NCBI GenBank assembly: GCA_022601195.1
Contig: JAHZIX010000005.1
Coordinates: 186,001 to 250,000, forward strand
Reading direction: 5' to 3'
DNA length: 64,000 nucleotides
Source: Deltaproteobacteria bacterium
GTDB taxonomy: Bacteria > Acidobacteriota > Thermoanaerobaculia > Multivoradales > JAHZIX01
Shown: in pieces, positions 27,155 to 33,581 of the stretch
Layout: every line of letters begins with the position of its first letter
How positions within the stretch are numbered: the stretch's first letter is position 1
The notes under the pieces: model-generated
The model's database searches: none
What the model saw: the letters and a program-made list of their open reading frames with translations, nothing else
What the model was told of the DNA's origin: nothing
Position numbers and translations under genes: made by a program

Positions 27155-27877
27155 ATGACTAGAGATACCGGCGAAGCCACATCGGTCCTTCGAGCGCTCA
27201 CGGAGCGTCTGGCGAACCTGGCTTTGTATCGTGATTTGCCCATGGCAAGCCTAGAGGCCCTCGCGGCGGTGGCAGAAGTACGTTCGGTTCAACCAGGAGA
27301 GAGAATCGTAGAGGAGGGAACCAAGGCGACTTCCTACTTCCTGCTCATGGATGGTCGGCTCAAGATGACTCGCCGAATGCCGGATGGTGGAGATAGCACC
27401 CTGGCTCTTCTCGGACCAGCAGACCCCATCAGCACTCTTTCCGAGCTCGGGGGAGGGGAGAGCGATGCCACGGTGCAAGCCCTAGAACCTTCCTTCTGTC
27501 TGGAGATTCCCGTATCCGCCTTGCTCAAAGCCTTTGCCGCCCAACCTTGGCTGATCGCTGATCTTCTGCCAGTACTGACGCGCTACACCATCGATTGCAA
27601 GACTTGCGGCGACGAGATGAGTTTCTATCGAGTCGAGCTGCGGATCGCCAAGCTATTTCTGAAGTTGGCAAACACCTTCGGACGCCCCCGAGGGACTGGG
27701 GTCCTATTGCCGATTCACCTGAGCCGCTTCGAGCTCGCCGAGATGACCGCTACCACCTTGGAGACAGCGGCGCGTATTCTCAACCGTTGGGAACGGGAGG
27801 AGATCCTGCTGCCTCGGGACGAGGGGTTCGAGTTGATAGACCGGGAGACCTTGGTTTTCATTGCTGGCGGCGGATAG
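27155..27877 (+). CDS. Crp/Fnr-family transcription regulator
   Basis: A 240-residue protein. The N-terminal cyclic-nucleotide-binding-like beta-roll spans about residues 25-140 (VQPGERIVEEGTKATSYFLL, DGRLKMTRRMPDGGDSTLAL), followed by a dimerisation helix and a C-terminal winged HTH (HLSRFELAEMTATTLETAAR, ILNRWEREEILLPRDEGFEL). Cysteines at FCLEIP and DCKTCGDEM are present, but not in the four-Cys N-terminal pattern of oxygen-sensing FNR, so the ligand is unknown. It stands alone, divergent from the SGNH operon and convergent with the MATE gene. Confidence 0.87.
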   Translation: MTRDTGEATSVLRALTERLANLALYRDLPMASLEALAAVAEVRSVQPGERIVEEGTKATSYFLLMDGRLKMTRRMPDGGDSTLALLGPADPISTLSELGGGESDATVQALEPSFCLEIPVSALLKAFAAQPWLIADLLPVLTRYTIDCKTCGDEMSFYRVELRIAKLFLKLANTFGRPRGTGVLLPIHLSRFELAEMTATTLETAARILNRWEREEILLPRDEGFELIDRETLVFIAGGG

Positions 27878-27956
27878 CTCCTCCGCTTACCTAACCACTC
27901 AGCTAGATCTCCCGGCACCTCCTGCGCCTCCCAACAAGGTCGAGGAGAAGTCCGGG

Positions 27957-29390
27957 CTAGACCACCTGCTTTTTCCAAGTTCCTCGCCGAAACAGTAATA
28001 GACCGACGACAGCTTCAAGAGAGTAGGAGATGGCGGCTGCCCAGAAAACGCCCTGAGGGCCCACTCCCATGGGCTTGGCGAGCCACCAAGCGAGAGGGAT
28101 TTGGACGGCCCAGAAGCAAAATAGGTTGACCCAAGTAGGGGTCATCGTGTCCCCGGCACCGTTGAAGCTCTGCACCATTACCATGCCCCAAGCGTAAAAA
28201 ATAAAGCCAAAACTAATGATGCGCAGGCCATCCGTGGCAATGGGGATGACCGCTGGGTCCTGAGTGAAGAGCTTGATCAGAGGGGATGCGAAGAGAATGA
28301 AGATCACTGCAACGGAACCCAGAAAGAGCATGTTGTAGAAACCAGACAGCCAAACGGATTTTTCGGCCCGGTCCGGCTTCTTGGCGCCAAGGTTCTGTCC
28401 CACCAGGGTGGCTGCAGCGTTGCTCATTCCCCAGGAGGGCAGAAGGGCGAAAATGATCAGCCGGATGGCGATGGTGTATCCCGCGACCGCCGAAGAGCCG
28501 AAAGCAGCGGTGATGCGTACCAGGCCGATCCAACTGGCGGTCGCCACCAGGTTCTGGGCAACACCGCCGATGGAGAGCTTCAACAGGCGCAGCAGAATCG
28601 TTGGGTCAAAGGTGATGTGCCGTCGCTGGATGTGAATCCGCCGGGAGCCATTGGTGAGCCAGTAGAGCTGTAAGAGAACGGCAGTGCCCCGCCCTATGGT
28701 GGTGGCGATGGCCGCTCCGGTGAGGCCCAATTCCGGAAAGGGCCCCAGTCCAAAAATGAGGCAGGGATCGAGGACCAAGTTGATGGCATTGGCAATCCAC
28801 AACACTCGCATGGCAATGGCGGCATCACCGGCGCCTCGGAAGATGGCGTTGTTCAAGAACAGCATGAAGATGACGCAATTGCTGGCGAGCAAGATGCGGG
28901 CGTAGTTGGTGCCGGTTTCCAGTACCGCGGCATCAGCGCCCATGAGCGTCAGCAAATGGGGAGCTAACAGCGATCCCGTGATACCCAGGACTATGGCCAC
29001 CGCGAGAGAGGCGCCGATTCCTTGGACGGCAGCGCGGGCGGCTCCCTCCGGGTTCTTTTCTCCAATGCGGCGCGCCACCATGGCCGCCGCCGGCATGCTC
29101 AGGCCCACGGCAAGGGCGTAGATCACCGTCAGCAGCGACTCCGTCAGCCCCACCGCCGCCACCGCTCCGGCGCCGAGTCGAGCAACAAAGAAGACGTCCG
29201 CGACGGCGAAGACGGACTCCATCATCATTTCCAGCACCATGGGAAGGGCCAACATGGCGATGGCACGGCCGATATTTCCCTCGGTGAAATCCCGTTGACT
29301 TCCCGTTAAGGACTCTCGGATCGACGCCAAGAGACCAGGGGAATCCGGTGTCTGGGAAGACGGCGATTGAGGTTCGATAGGTTGGCTCAA
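27957..29390 (-). CDS. MATE-family efflux transporter
   Basis: A 477-residue integral membrane protein with about 12 transmembrane helices and the two-lobe arrangement of MATE (NorM-type) exporters. Typical blocks include AMLALPMVLEMMMESVFAVA, DVFFVARLGAGAVAAVGL, NNAIFRGAGDAAIAMRVLWI and SFNGAGDTMTPTWVNLFCFW. The start is TTG 29390 with GGAGAG about ten bases upstream. Members extrude drugs and other small, often cationic compounds using Na+ or H+ gradients. It is divergent from the small cysteine-rich peptide array, sharing an AT-rich intergenic region with an almost perfect palindrome; a functional link to the peptides is speculative. Confidence 0.93.
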   Translation of the reverse strand: MSQPIEPQSPSSQTPDSPGLLASIRESLTGSQRDFTEGNIGRAIAMLALPMVLEMMMESVFAVADVFFVARLGAGAVAAVGLTESLLTVIYALAVGLSMPAAAMVARRIGEKNPEGAARAAVQGIGASLAVAIVLGITGSLLAPHLLTLMGADAAVLETGTNYARILLASNCVIFMLFLNNAIFRGAGDAAIAMRVLWIANAINLVLDPCLIFGLGPFPELGLTGAAIATTIGRGTAVLLQLYWLTNGSRRIHIQRRHITFDPTILLRLLKLSIGGVAQNLVATASWIGLVRITAAFGSSAVAGYTIAIRLIIFALLPSWGMSNAAATLVGQNLGAKKPDRAEKSVWLSGFYNMLFLGSVAVIFILFASPLIKLFTQDPAVIPIATDGLRIISFGFIFYAWGMVMVQSFNGAGDTMTPTWVNLFCFWAVQIPLAWWLAKPMGVGPQGVFWAAAISYSLEAVVGLLLFRRGTWKKQVV

Positions 29391-29658
29391 AACAGAGTGC
29401 TCTCCGGCGCGATGTGGTTCTTGGGAAGGTTAGGGGTATCAGACAGGATACGCCGGCCGGATGCAAGAGTTTGCTCACCGAGGACGCCAGAGGCTCGAGC
29501 ACAGGGAGGGAGCTTTAAGCCAAGGAATAATGCTGGCCTGCTATTACCATATACGGTAAAAAATATGTATGTTGATTTAAATTTTCTGACTATTTAAACT
29601 TAGTCAACTTTTGACGTTGGTCTGGAGACAGGCTGCAATCAATTTGGAGGGTATCTCG
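29391..29658. promoter_or_regulatory. AT-rich divergent control region of the MATE gene and peptide array
   Basis: The part at about 29520-29610 is clearly AT-richer than the surrounding DNA. It holds the near-palindrome TTACCATATACGGTAA (29544-29559), a possible -35/-10 pair TTGATT (29572-29577) and TAAACT (29595-29600), and a short inverted repeat GTCAA-CTT-TTGAC (29603-29615). The peptide gene begins at 29659 after TTGGAGGG. Confidence 0.5.
29544..29559. promoter_or_regulatory. Candidate operator palindrome
   Basis: TTACCATATACGGTAA is symmetric in 14 of 16 positions (TTACCRTATAYGGTAA). It lies 28 bases before a promoter-like TTGATT and between divergent genes, a good position for a dimeric regulator. 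The cognate regulator is unknown. Confidence 0.45.
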
Positions 29659-29949
29659 ATGAAGAAGACTCTTGTGGTCCTCGCGGTTTTTGCTGTGGCC
29701 TTGATGACGGGATTTTCCGTGATGGCAAGCGACGGCGTGCAAGCTGTCGAGACAGAGGTGAAGGTCGAGACGGCTGAAGTGGTAGACCTGGGCTTTCTCG
29801 CCCAAGAGCAGACCACTTGGTTGGGACTGACGACCTCGACCAACCTTCGCATGTGTCCCCCGGGAAGCATGAACTGCTTTTTCAACGAACAATGCGCCCC
29901 CGGCTGTATGTGCCTGTCCGGTTGTTGTGAGGGTGGTGGTGGTGACTAG
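29659..29949 (+). CDS. Small exported cysteine-rich (knottin-like) peptide 1
   Basis: A 96-residue precursor; ATG 29659 follows TTGGAGGG. A signal peptide covers residues 1-23 (MKKTLVVLAVFAVALMTGF, cleavage near VMA-SD). An acidic linker with VETAEVVDLGFLAQEQ and WLGLTTSTNLR precedes the Cys domain. Seven cysteines are spaced C-x6-C-x5-C-x3-C-x1-C-x3-C-C (loops PPGSMN, FFNEQ, APG, M, LSG), and the protein ends EGGGGD. The first five cysteines and the Pro after the first one match the framework of squash trypsin inhibitors. First of six tandem paralogues. Secreted cystine-knot peptide is the best reading; activity (inhibitor, toxin, signal) is unknown. Confidence 0.82.
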   Translation: MKKTLVVLAVFAVALMTGFSVMASDGVQAVETEVKVETAEVVDLGFLAQEQTTWLGLTTSTNLRMCPPGSMNCFFNEQCAPGCMCLSGCCEGGGGD

Positions 29950-30171
29950 CTGACGACGAGGATCGGGGAGGACTCGCCGTCTACGAAGTAGCTCGAGATT
30001 GAGATGCTTGCGAGGATGAAGACCTCCGCCCCCGGTCCGGTAGCGATCTCTCGACTGGAGGGGTTGCTACCGTCGCAGTTTCAGAGAGTTTCGATTCGGT
30101 GAATCGACAGTCCCTGATCAACCTTGATCAGGCTCGAACGCAGACCACGTTAATTTAGGGAGGGTAGGTTG
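29950..30171 (+). promoter_or_regulatory. Spacer 1 of the peptide array with three hairpins
   Basis: Between peptide genes 1 and 2. It holds the hairpin CGGTAGC/GCTACCG (30038-30072), TCGATTC-GGT-GAATCGA (30091-30107) and CCTGATCA-ACCT-TGATCAGG (30113-30132), then the ribosome binding site GGGAGG. None has a T-run. From 30011 to 30180 it matches 30531-30700 with only about eight differences. Confidence 0.6.
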
Positions 30172-30180
30172 ATGAAGAAG
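30011..30180 (+). repeat. Direct repeat copy A of the peptide-array spacer
   Basis: This 170-base block recurs at 30531-30700, 520 bases downstream, with roughly eight substitutions and no indels seen by eye. It includes the spacer hairpins, the ribosome binding site and the first codons of the next peptide gene, pointing to recent tandem duplication or gene conversion. Confidence 0.8.
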
Positions 30181-30468
30181 ACTCTGATGGTAACTGCCGT
30201 TTTCGCAGTAGCTATGTTGGCAGGATTTTCTGTGATGGCGAACGACGCCGCACCGGCCGTCGAGGTCGAATTGAACGTCGAATCGGCTGAAGCGGTGGAC
30301 CTGGGCTTTCTGGCTCAAGAGCAAGCCACTTGGCTGGGACTCACGACCTCGACCAACCTTCGCCAATGTCCCATGGGAAGCCAAGCTTGCTATTTCAACG
30401 AACAGTGTGCTCCGGGCTGCATGTGCATTTCATTTTGCTGTGAGATGGGGGGCGGTGGAGGCGATTAG
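30172..30468 (+). CDS. Small exported cysteine-rich (knottin-like) peptide 2
   Basis: A 98-residue precursor from ATG 30172 (an in-frame TTG directly before it is less likely). The signal peptide MKKTLMVTAVFAVAMLAGF is nearly identical to that of peptide 3. The linker carries VESAEAVDLGFLAQEQ and WLGLTTSTNLR. The Cys domain has loops PMGSQA, YFNEQ, APG, M and ISF with the same C-x6-C-x5-C-x3-C-x1-C-x3-CC framework, and the tail is EMGGGGGD. If processed after the Arg before the domain, as suggested by its conservation, the mature peptide would be about 34 residues. The partner protease is unknown. Confidence 0.82.
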   Translation: MKKTLMVTAVFAVAMLAGFSVMANDAAPAVEVELNVESAEAVDLGFLAQEQATWLGLTTSTNLRQCPMGSQACYFNEQCAPGCMCISFCCEMGGGGGD

Positions 30469-30691
30469 CCGTTGAAGAGGATCGGGGAGAGGCCCTTGTC
30501 TGTAAAGGTATCTCGAAGTTGAGATCCTCTCGAGGATGAAGACCTCCGCCCCTGGTCGGGTAGCGATCTCTCGACCGGAGGGATTGCTTCCGTCACAGTT
30601 TCAGAGAGTTTCGATTCGGTGAACCGACAGTCCCTGGTCAACCTTGATCAGGCTCGAACGCAGACCACGTTAATTTAGGGAGGGTAGGTTG
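30469..30691 (+). promoter_or_regulatory. Spacer 2 of the peptide array with hairpins
   Basis: Between peptide genes 2 and 3. The hairpins of spacer 1 are kept with G-T (G-U in RNA) pairs: 30557-30592 (AGCGATC against GGATTGCTT) and CCTGGTCA-ACCT-TGATCAGG (30633-30652). Substitutions that keep pairing suggest the RNA structure is maintained. Confidence 0.6.
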
Positions 30692-30700
30692 ATGAAGAAG
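30531..30700 (+). repeat. Direct repeat copy B of the peptide-array spacer
   Basis: Second copy of the 170-base block at 30011-30180, offset by 520 bases. Spacers 3 and 4 keep only parts of it, mainly the GGGAGGGTAGGTTGATGAAG end, so the copies nearest the array centre are the youngest or most recently converted. Confidence 0.8.
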
Positions 30701-30988
30701 ACTCTGATGGTAGCTGCCGTTTTCGCAGTAGCTTTGTTAGCAGGATTTTCTGTGATGGCGAACGACGCCGCTCCGGCCTTCGAGTTAGAGCTAACCGTTG
30801 AGACGGCTGAAGCGGTAGACCTGGGTTTCTTAGTCGAAGAGCAGAGCTCTTGGCTGGGACTAACGACCACCACAAACCTCCGCGCTTGTCCCTTTGAAAG
30901 CCAGTTCTGTTTCTTGAACGAACAGTGTGCACCCGGCTGCACCTGCGTGGCAAATTGCTGCGAGATGGGCGGCGGAGGCGGCGATTAG
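30692..30988 (+). CDS. Small exported cysteine-rich (knottin-like) peptide 3
   Basis: A 98-residue precursor from ATG 30692 after GGGAGG. Signal peptide MKKTLMVAAVFAVALLAGF; linker with VETAEAVDLGFLVEEQ and WLGLTTTTNLR. Cys domain loops are PFESQF, FLNEQ, APG, T and VAN in the shared C-x6-C-x5-C-x3-C-x1-C-x3-CC framework, ending EMGGGGGD. Compared with peptide 2 the signal and tail are almost unchanged while loop 1 is mostly replaced, the pattern seen in diversifying toxin or inhibitor families. In squash inhibitors loop 1 is the reactive loop, so the change would alter specificity if the analogy holds. Confidence 0.82.
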   Translation: MKKTLMVAAVFAVALLAGFSVMANDAAPAFELELTVETAEAVDLGFLVEEQSSWLGLTTTTNLRACPFESQFCFLNEQCAPGCTCVANCCEMGGGGGD

Positions 30989-31071
30989 CCGAAGACGAAG
31001 ATTGGGAGGATGCCTTTTCGGTGAAATCCAAGGCCTGGATTCTTACCCGCACAAAGATGCTCACTCCCGAT

Positions 31072-31108
31072 TCGGAAGCGATCTCTCCACTGGAGGGATC
31101 GCTTCCGA
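31072..31108 (+). promoter_or_regulatory. Long perfect-stem hairpin in spacer 3 of the peptide array
   Basis: TCGGAAGCGATC (31072-31083) pairs perfectly with GATCGCTTCCGA (31097-31108), enclosing CTCC-ACT-GGAG. It corresponds to the spacer 1 hairpin, where the inner arm reads CGGTAGC/GCTACCG. The T-A to A-T exchange preserves the pair, a compensatory change. No T-run follows, so it may act as a stability or attenuation element. Confidence 0.6.
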
Positions 31109-31195
31109 CACAGTTGAAGAGAGTTTCGCTCGATGAGTCGAAGGTGTTTGAACAGATCTGAGAGCAGATAACGTTGACTTTGGGAGGGTAGGTTG

Positions 31196-31477
31196 ATGAA
31201 GAAGACTCTGATGGTATTTGCTGTGTTTTCTGTGGCCCTATTGACGGGATTTCCCGTGATGGCGAGCGACGCCGGACCGGCCGCCGAAGCCGAGCTGAGG
31301 GTCGAGACCGCTGAAGTAGTGGACCTGGGCTTTCTCGCCGAAGAGCAGGCCAGTTGGTTAGGACTGGCAACCTCGACCAACCTCAGTCAGTGTCCCGCGT
31401 GGCGCCAACCTTGCCTCTTCAACGAACAGTGCGACCCCGGCTGTTTGTGTGAGGCATTCTGCTGTGGCGGCGACTAG
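31196..31477 (+). CDS. Small exported cysteine-rich (knottin-like) peptide 4
   Basis: A 93-residue precursor from ATG 31196 after GGGAGG. Signal MKKTLMVFAVFSVALLTGF; linker VETAEVVDLGFLAEEQ and WLGLATSTNLS, so the Arg before the domain found in peptides 1-3 is Ser here. Cys domain loops are PAWRQP, LFNEQ, DPG, L and EAF with the array's standard cysteine spacing. The tail is shortened to GGD. This is the only member with an Arg inside loop 1. Expression and processing may differ from peptides 1-3 because of the missing Arg. Confidence 0.8.
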   Translation: MKKTLMVFAVFSVALLTGFPVMASDAGPAAEAELRVETAEVVDLGFLAEEQASWLGLATSTNLSQCPAWRQPCLFNEQCDPGCLCEAFCCGGD

Positions 31478-31688
31478 CTGACGAAGAAGACCGGGGAGAG
31501 CTCTTCTTCTATCGAAGCAGTTCAAGATAGAGGTGTTTCAAAAAGGGGGAGCTTCCTCTCGGTTTCAGTAGTGATCTCTCAGCTAGGTAGCTTGGTGTCA
31601 ACTCGATTCGGAAAGAGACTCGCTCGAGGCATAGACGATGTTTGAACGGTTTTAAATCAGGTTAGTTCGACTTTGGGAGGGTAGGTTG

Positions 31689-32018
31689 ATGAAGAAGGTT
31701 CTGATGGTAGTTGTCGTCTCTGCTGTGGCCTTGTTGACGGGATTTCCCGTGATGGCGAGCGACGCCGCGCCGGCAATCGAGACAGAGCAAAAGGTCGAAA
31801 CGTCAGAAACGGTGGACTTGAGCTTTCTCGTAGTGGAACCAAGCGCTTGGTTGGGCCTCGGGAAGATCAACGGCCGTTATGCCTGTGAAATGGGTGGTCC
31901 TCTATTCTGTGGCTTTGGCCAGCAATGCCCCCAGGGCTACTCTTGCTTTGGATACTGTTGTGTACCTTGGTGCGATGGCTGGCCTTGCGCTAGCTTGGGA
32001 ACAGATCCAACCGAGTGA
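31689..32018 (+). CDS. Small exported cysteine-rich peptide 5, divergent framework
   Basis: A 109-residue precursor from ATG 31689 after GGGAGG. The signal (MKKVLMVVVVSAVALLTGF) and linker (VETSETVDLSFLVVE, WLGLG) mark it as a paralogue. The Cys domain differs: C-x7-C-x5-C-x5-C-x3-CC-x3-C-x4-C, eight cysteines, with loops EMGGPLF, GFGQQ, PQGYS and FGY, then VPWCDGWPCASLGTDPTE. The single-residue loop between the fourth and fifth cysteines of the others is lost and an extra Cys pair is added at the C-terminus. The even number would allow complete disulfide pairing. No Gly-rich tail. Confidence 0.75.
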   Translation: MKKVLMVVVVSAVALLTGFPVMASDAAPAIETEQKVETSETVDLSFLVVEPSAWLGLGKINGRYACEMGGPLFCGFGQQCPQGYSCFGYCCVPWCDGWPCASLGTDPTE

Positions 32019-32170
32019 TGGCTACCTCCGATGTGCTACCCGGTCGGGCTGGGAAGCACATCGGACTCTTCCGTCGAAATCAGGGTGTCAGCCTCCGTCG
32101 GTGTTGCGATCTTTCGATAAGAAGGCTTGCGGCTTGTCTATGTTTGATTGCAACTCAGGAGGATGTTCCC

Positions 32171-32461
32171 GTGAAGAATTCACTCACTTTCACCGGTCTT
32201 CTTTCGTTGCTCATGGCGAGTTGCTTTCCAGTCCTCGCAGGAACCACTTCACAAGGTTCCGCTTCTCAGGTCGAAGCGGAATTGGTTCTGGAGACGGAAG
32301 AAAATATGACGGTCGCCTTTCCCGCCGAGTCGCGAGGAGAGCTGCTCGGTTTCACGGATACCGAGCAGTTCCGGGTCTGCCCTCCAGGGGTCGCTTCCTG
32401 CTGGATCGATGAGCAGTGTCCGGGGCCCTGCGGCTGCGTCTCCTTCTGCTGTATCGATTGA
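32171..32461 (+). CDS. Small exported cysteine-rich (knottin-like) peptide 6
   Basis: A 96-residue precursor starting at GTG 32171, preceded by CAGGAGGATGTTCCC; the open frame extends upstream to 32015 but without comparable initiation signals. The signal peptide differs from the others (VKNSLTFTGLLSLLMASCF), and the linker is only loosely similar (VEAELVLETEENMTVAFPAE, LLGFTDTEQFR). The Cys domain keeps the exact spacing C-x6-C-x5-C-x3-C-x1-C-x3-CC with loops PPGVAS, WIDEQ, PGP, G and VSF, ending ID. DEQCPGPCGC is very close in form to DSDCPGACIC of the squash inhibitor MCoTI-II. An older, diverged member at the end of the array. Confidence 0.78.
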   Translation: MKNSLTFTGLLSLLMASCFPVLAGTTSQGSASQVEAELVLETEENMTVAFPAESRGELLGFTDTEQFRVCPPGVASCWIDEQCPGPCGCVSFCCID

Positions 32462-32637
32462 CACCAAAGAAAAAGATGGCAAAAAAGAAATAGTCGCCTT
32501 GGCTCCTCTCCGTGGGCTACCTCTAACGAGCTCAGGGGGAGGAGAGGCAGATCCCCATTCCCGGAGCCAGGGGAAGACAGCGACGTCCACGAATCTTCTA
32601 GAAACGGAGCTGTTCTAGAAACGGAGCCCCCTAGAAA

Positions 32638-33378
32638 CTAGGTCAAGGGTTCTAAGTTCCACACCACCACATCGATGCGGCGAGCGAAATGGAGCAGTGC
32701 TGGCGGTCCAGTGGGAGCGGGAAAGTGGCCCTCCCAAAGATCGTTGTGGGAGATCTCTGCTTCTGCTTTCTGGAGAGGCCAGGGCGGGTGATGGATTTCA
32801 CCGCGAAAGAGCCGCCCATCGGGGGAGCGAGCATAGAGGCAGTAGCGCTCAGTGAGCCAATGCTCGAGACTATCCGGCTGGGCTAGGTAGGGCTCAGAGG
32901 TCGCCGAATACTCTGCTTCGAAGCGTTGGTTTCCAGATTGCCGCCGAGACCGGTAGGAGATGGTTCCTGCGCTGTCCTCCTCCAAGCCCATGGCAGCATG
33001 AGAGTACGGTAGGTGAAAGAACTTCCTCGCCGCCCACACAGCCAACGAGTTGGCGGCGTCGAGGCTCAGGAACCACACCCCGGGCCGGCCGTCTTTCTCT
33101 ACATAGAGGCGCAGGTTGAGCTCCGGGAAGGCAGAGATCCCGGGAAAGTCCGGAAAGGGGCGACGCATCACTCCGCTCATGCGAAACGGCACGACTCCTA
33201 CCCACGAGGAGCCTTCGAATTCCTGGACCTCCAGCTCTTCCGGAACCAGAGGCAGGAGAACGTCTCGAGCTACGGGCCAGTGGGCGAACAGCAGGTCTCG
33301 CCAGCTCTGGCGCCAAGTCCATGGGGCGGAGGGCAAGGGCCAAGGGCGATGGTCGAGAGCTTTTAGAGAAGGGTGCAT
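32638..33378 (-). CDS. DUF2071 (YqjF-like) family protein
   Basis: A 246-residue soluble protein without a signal peptide. Characteristic blocks: WRDLLFAHWPVARDVLLPLVP near the N-terminus, WVGVVPFRMSGVMRRPFPDFPG, FPELNLRLYVEKDGRPGVWF, FFHLPYSHAAM and LTERYCLYA. These match the DUF2071/YqjF family, thought to adopt an acetoacetate decarboxylase-like fold; no enzymatic activity can be assigned. The ATG at 33378 has no strong ribosome binding site. It is convergent with the peptide array and divergent from the M23 peptidase gene. Confidence 0.85.
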   Translation of the reverse strand: MHPSLKALDHRPWPLPSAPWTWRQSWRDLLFAHWPVARDVLLPLVPEELEVQEFEGSSWVGVVPFRMSGVMRRPFPDFPGISAFPELNLRLYVEKDGRPGVWFLSLDAANSLAVWAARKFFHLPYSHAAMGLEEDSAGTISYRSRRQSGNQRFEAEYSATSEPYLAQPDSLEHWLTERYCLYARSPDGRLFRGEIHHPPWPLQKAEAEISHNDLWEGHFPAPTGPPALLHFARRIDVVVWNLEPLT

Positions 33379-33581
33379 GGTTGGGTTGTCTGGAGCATGA
33401 TGAGTGATTCGAGGCGGCTTACGCGACTCCCTTCAGGAACTAGCCAACTAAGGCTACAATCACCCTTGCAGCTGCACAAGCTAGACGTTTTGGGAGGCAC
33501 AGATTCGGCGGTGTCCCTCTATCCACTGAGAGGAGTCCTTGAGGCGCCCAATTTTGACCAGAAACCTGGCGGGAGGAAGCA

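Noticed and set aside
27155-27877. Oxygen-sensing FNR with iron-sulfur cluster
   Set aside because: Only scattered cysteines (FCLEIP, DCKTCGDEM); the N-terminal Cys cluster of FNR is missing.
30675-31380. Minus-strand frames of 131 and 231 codons across the peptide array
   Set aside because: They are antisense to the cysteine-rich peptide genes, recur because the array is duplicated, and lack initiation signals.
29659-32461. RiPP precursor cluster interpretation of the small peptides
   Set aside because: Each has a Sec-type signal peptide and no radical-SAM, lanthionine or cyclodehydratase gene is adjacent, so an exported disulfide peptide fits better; not fully excluded.
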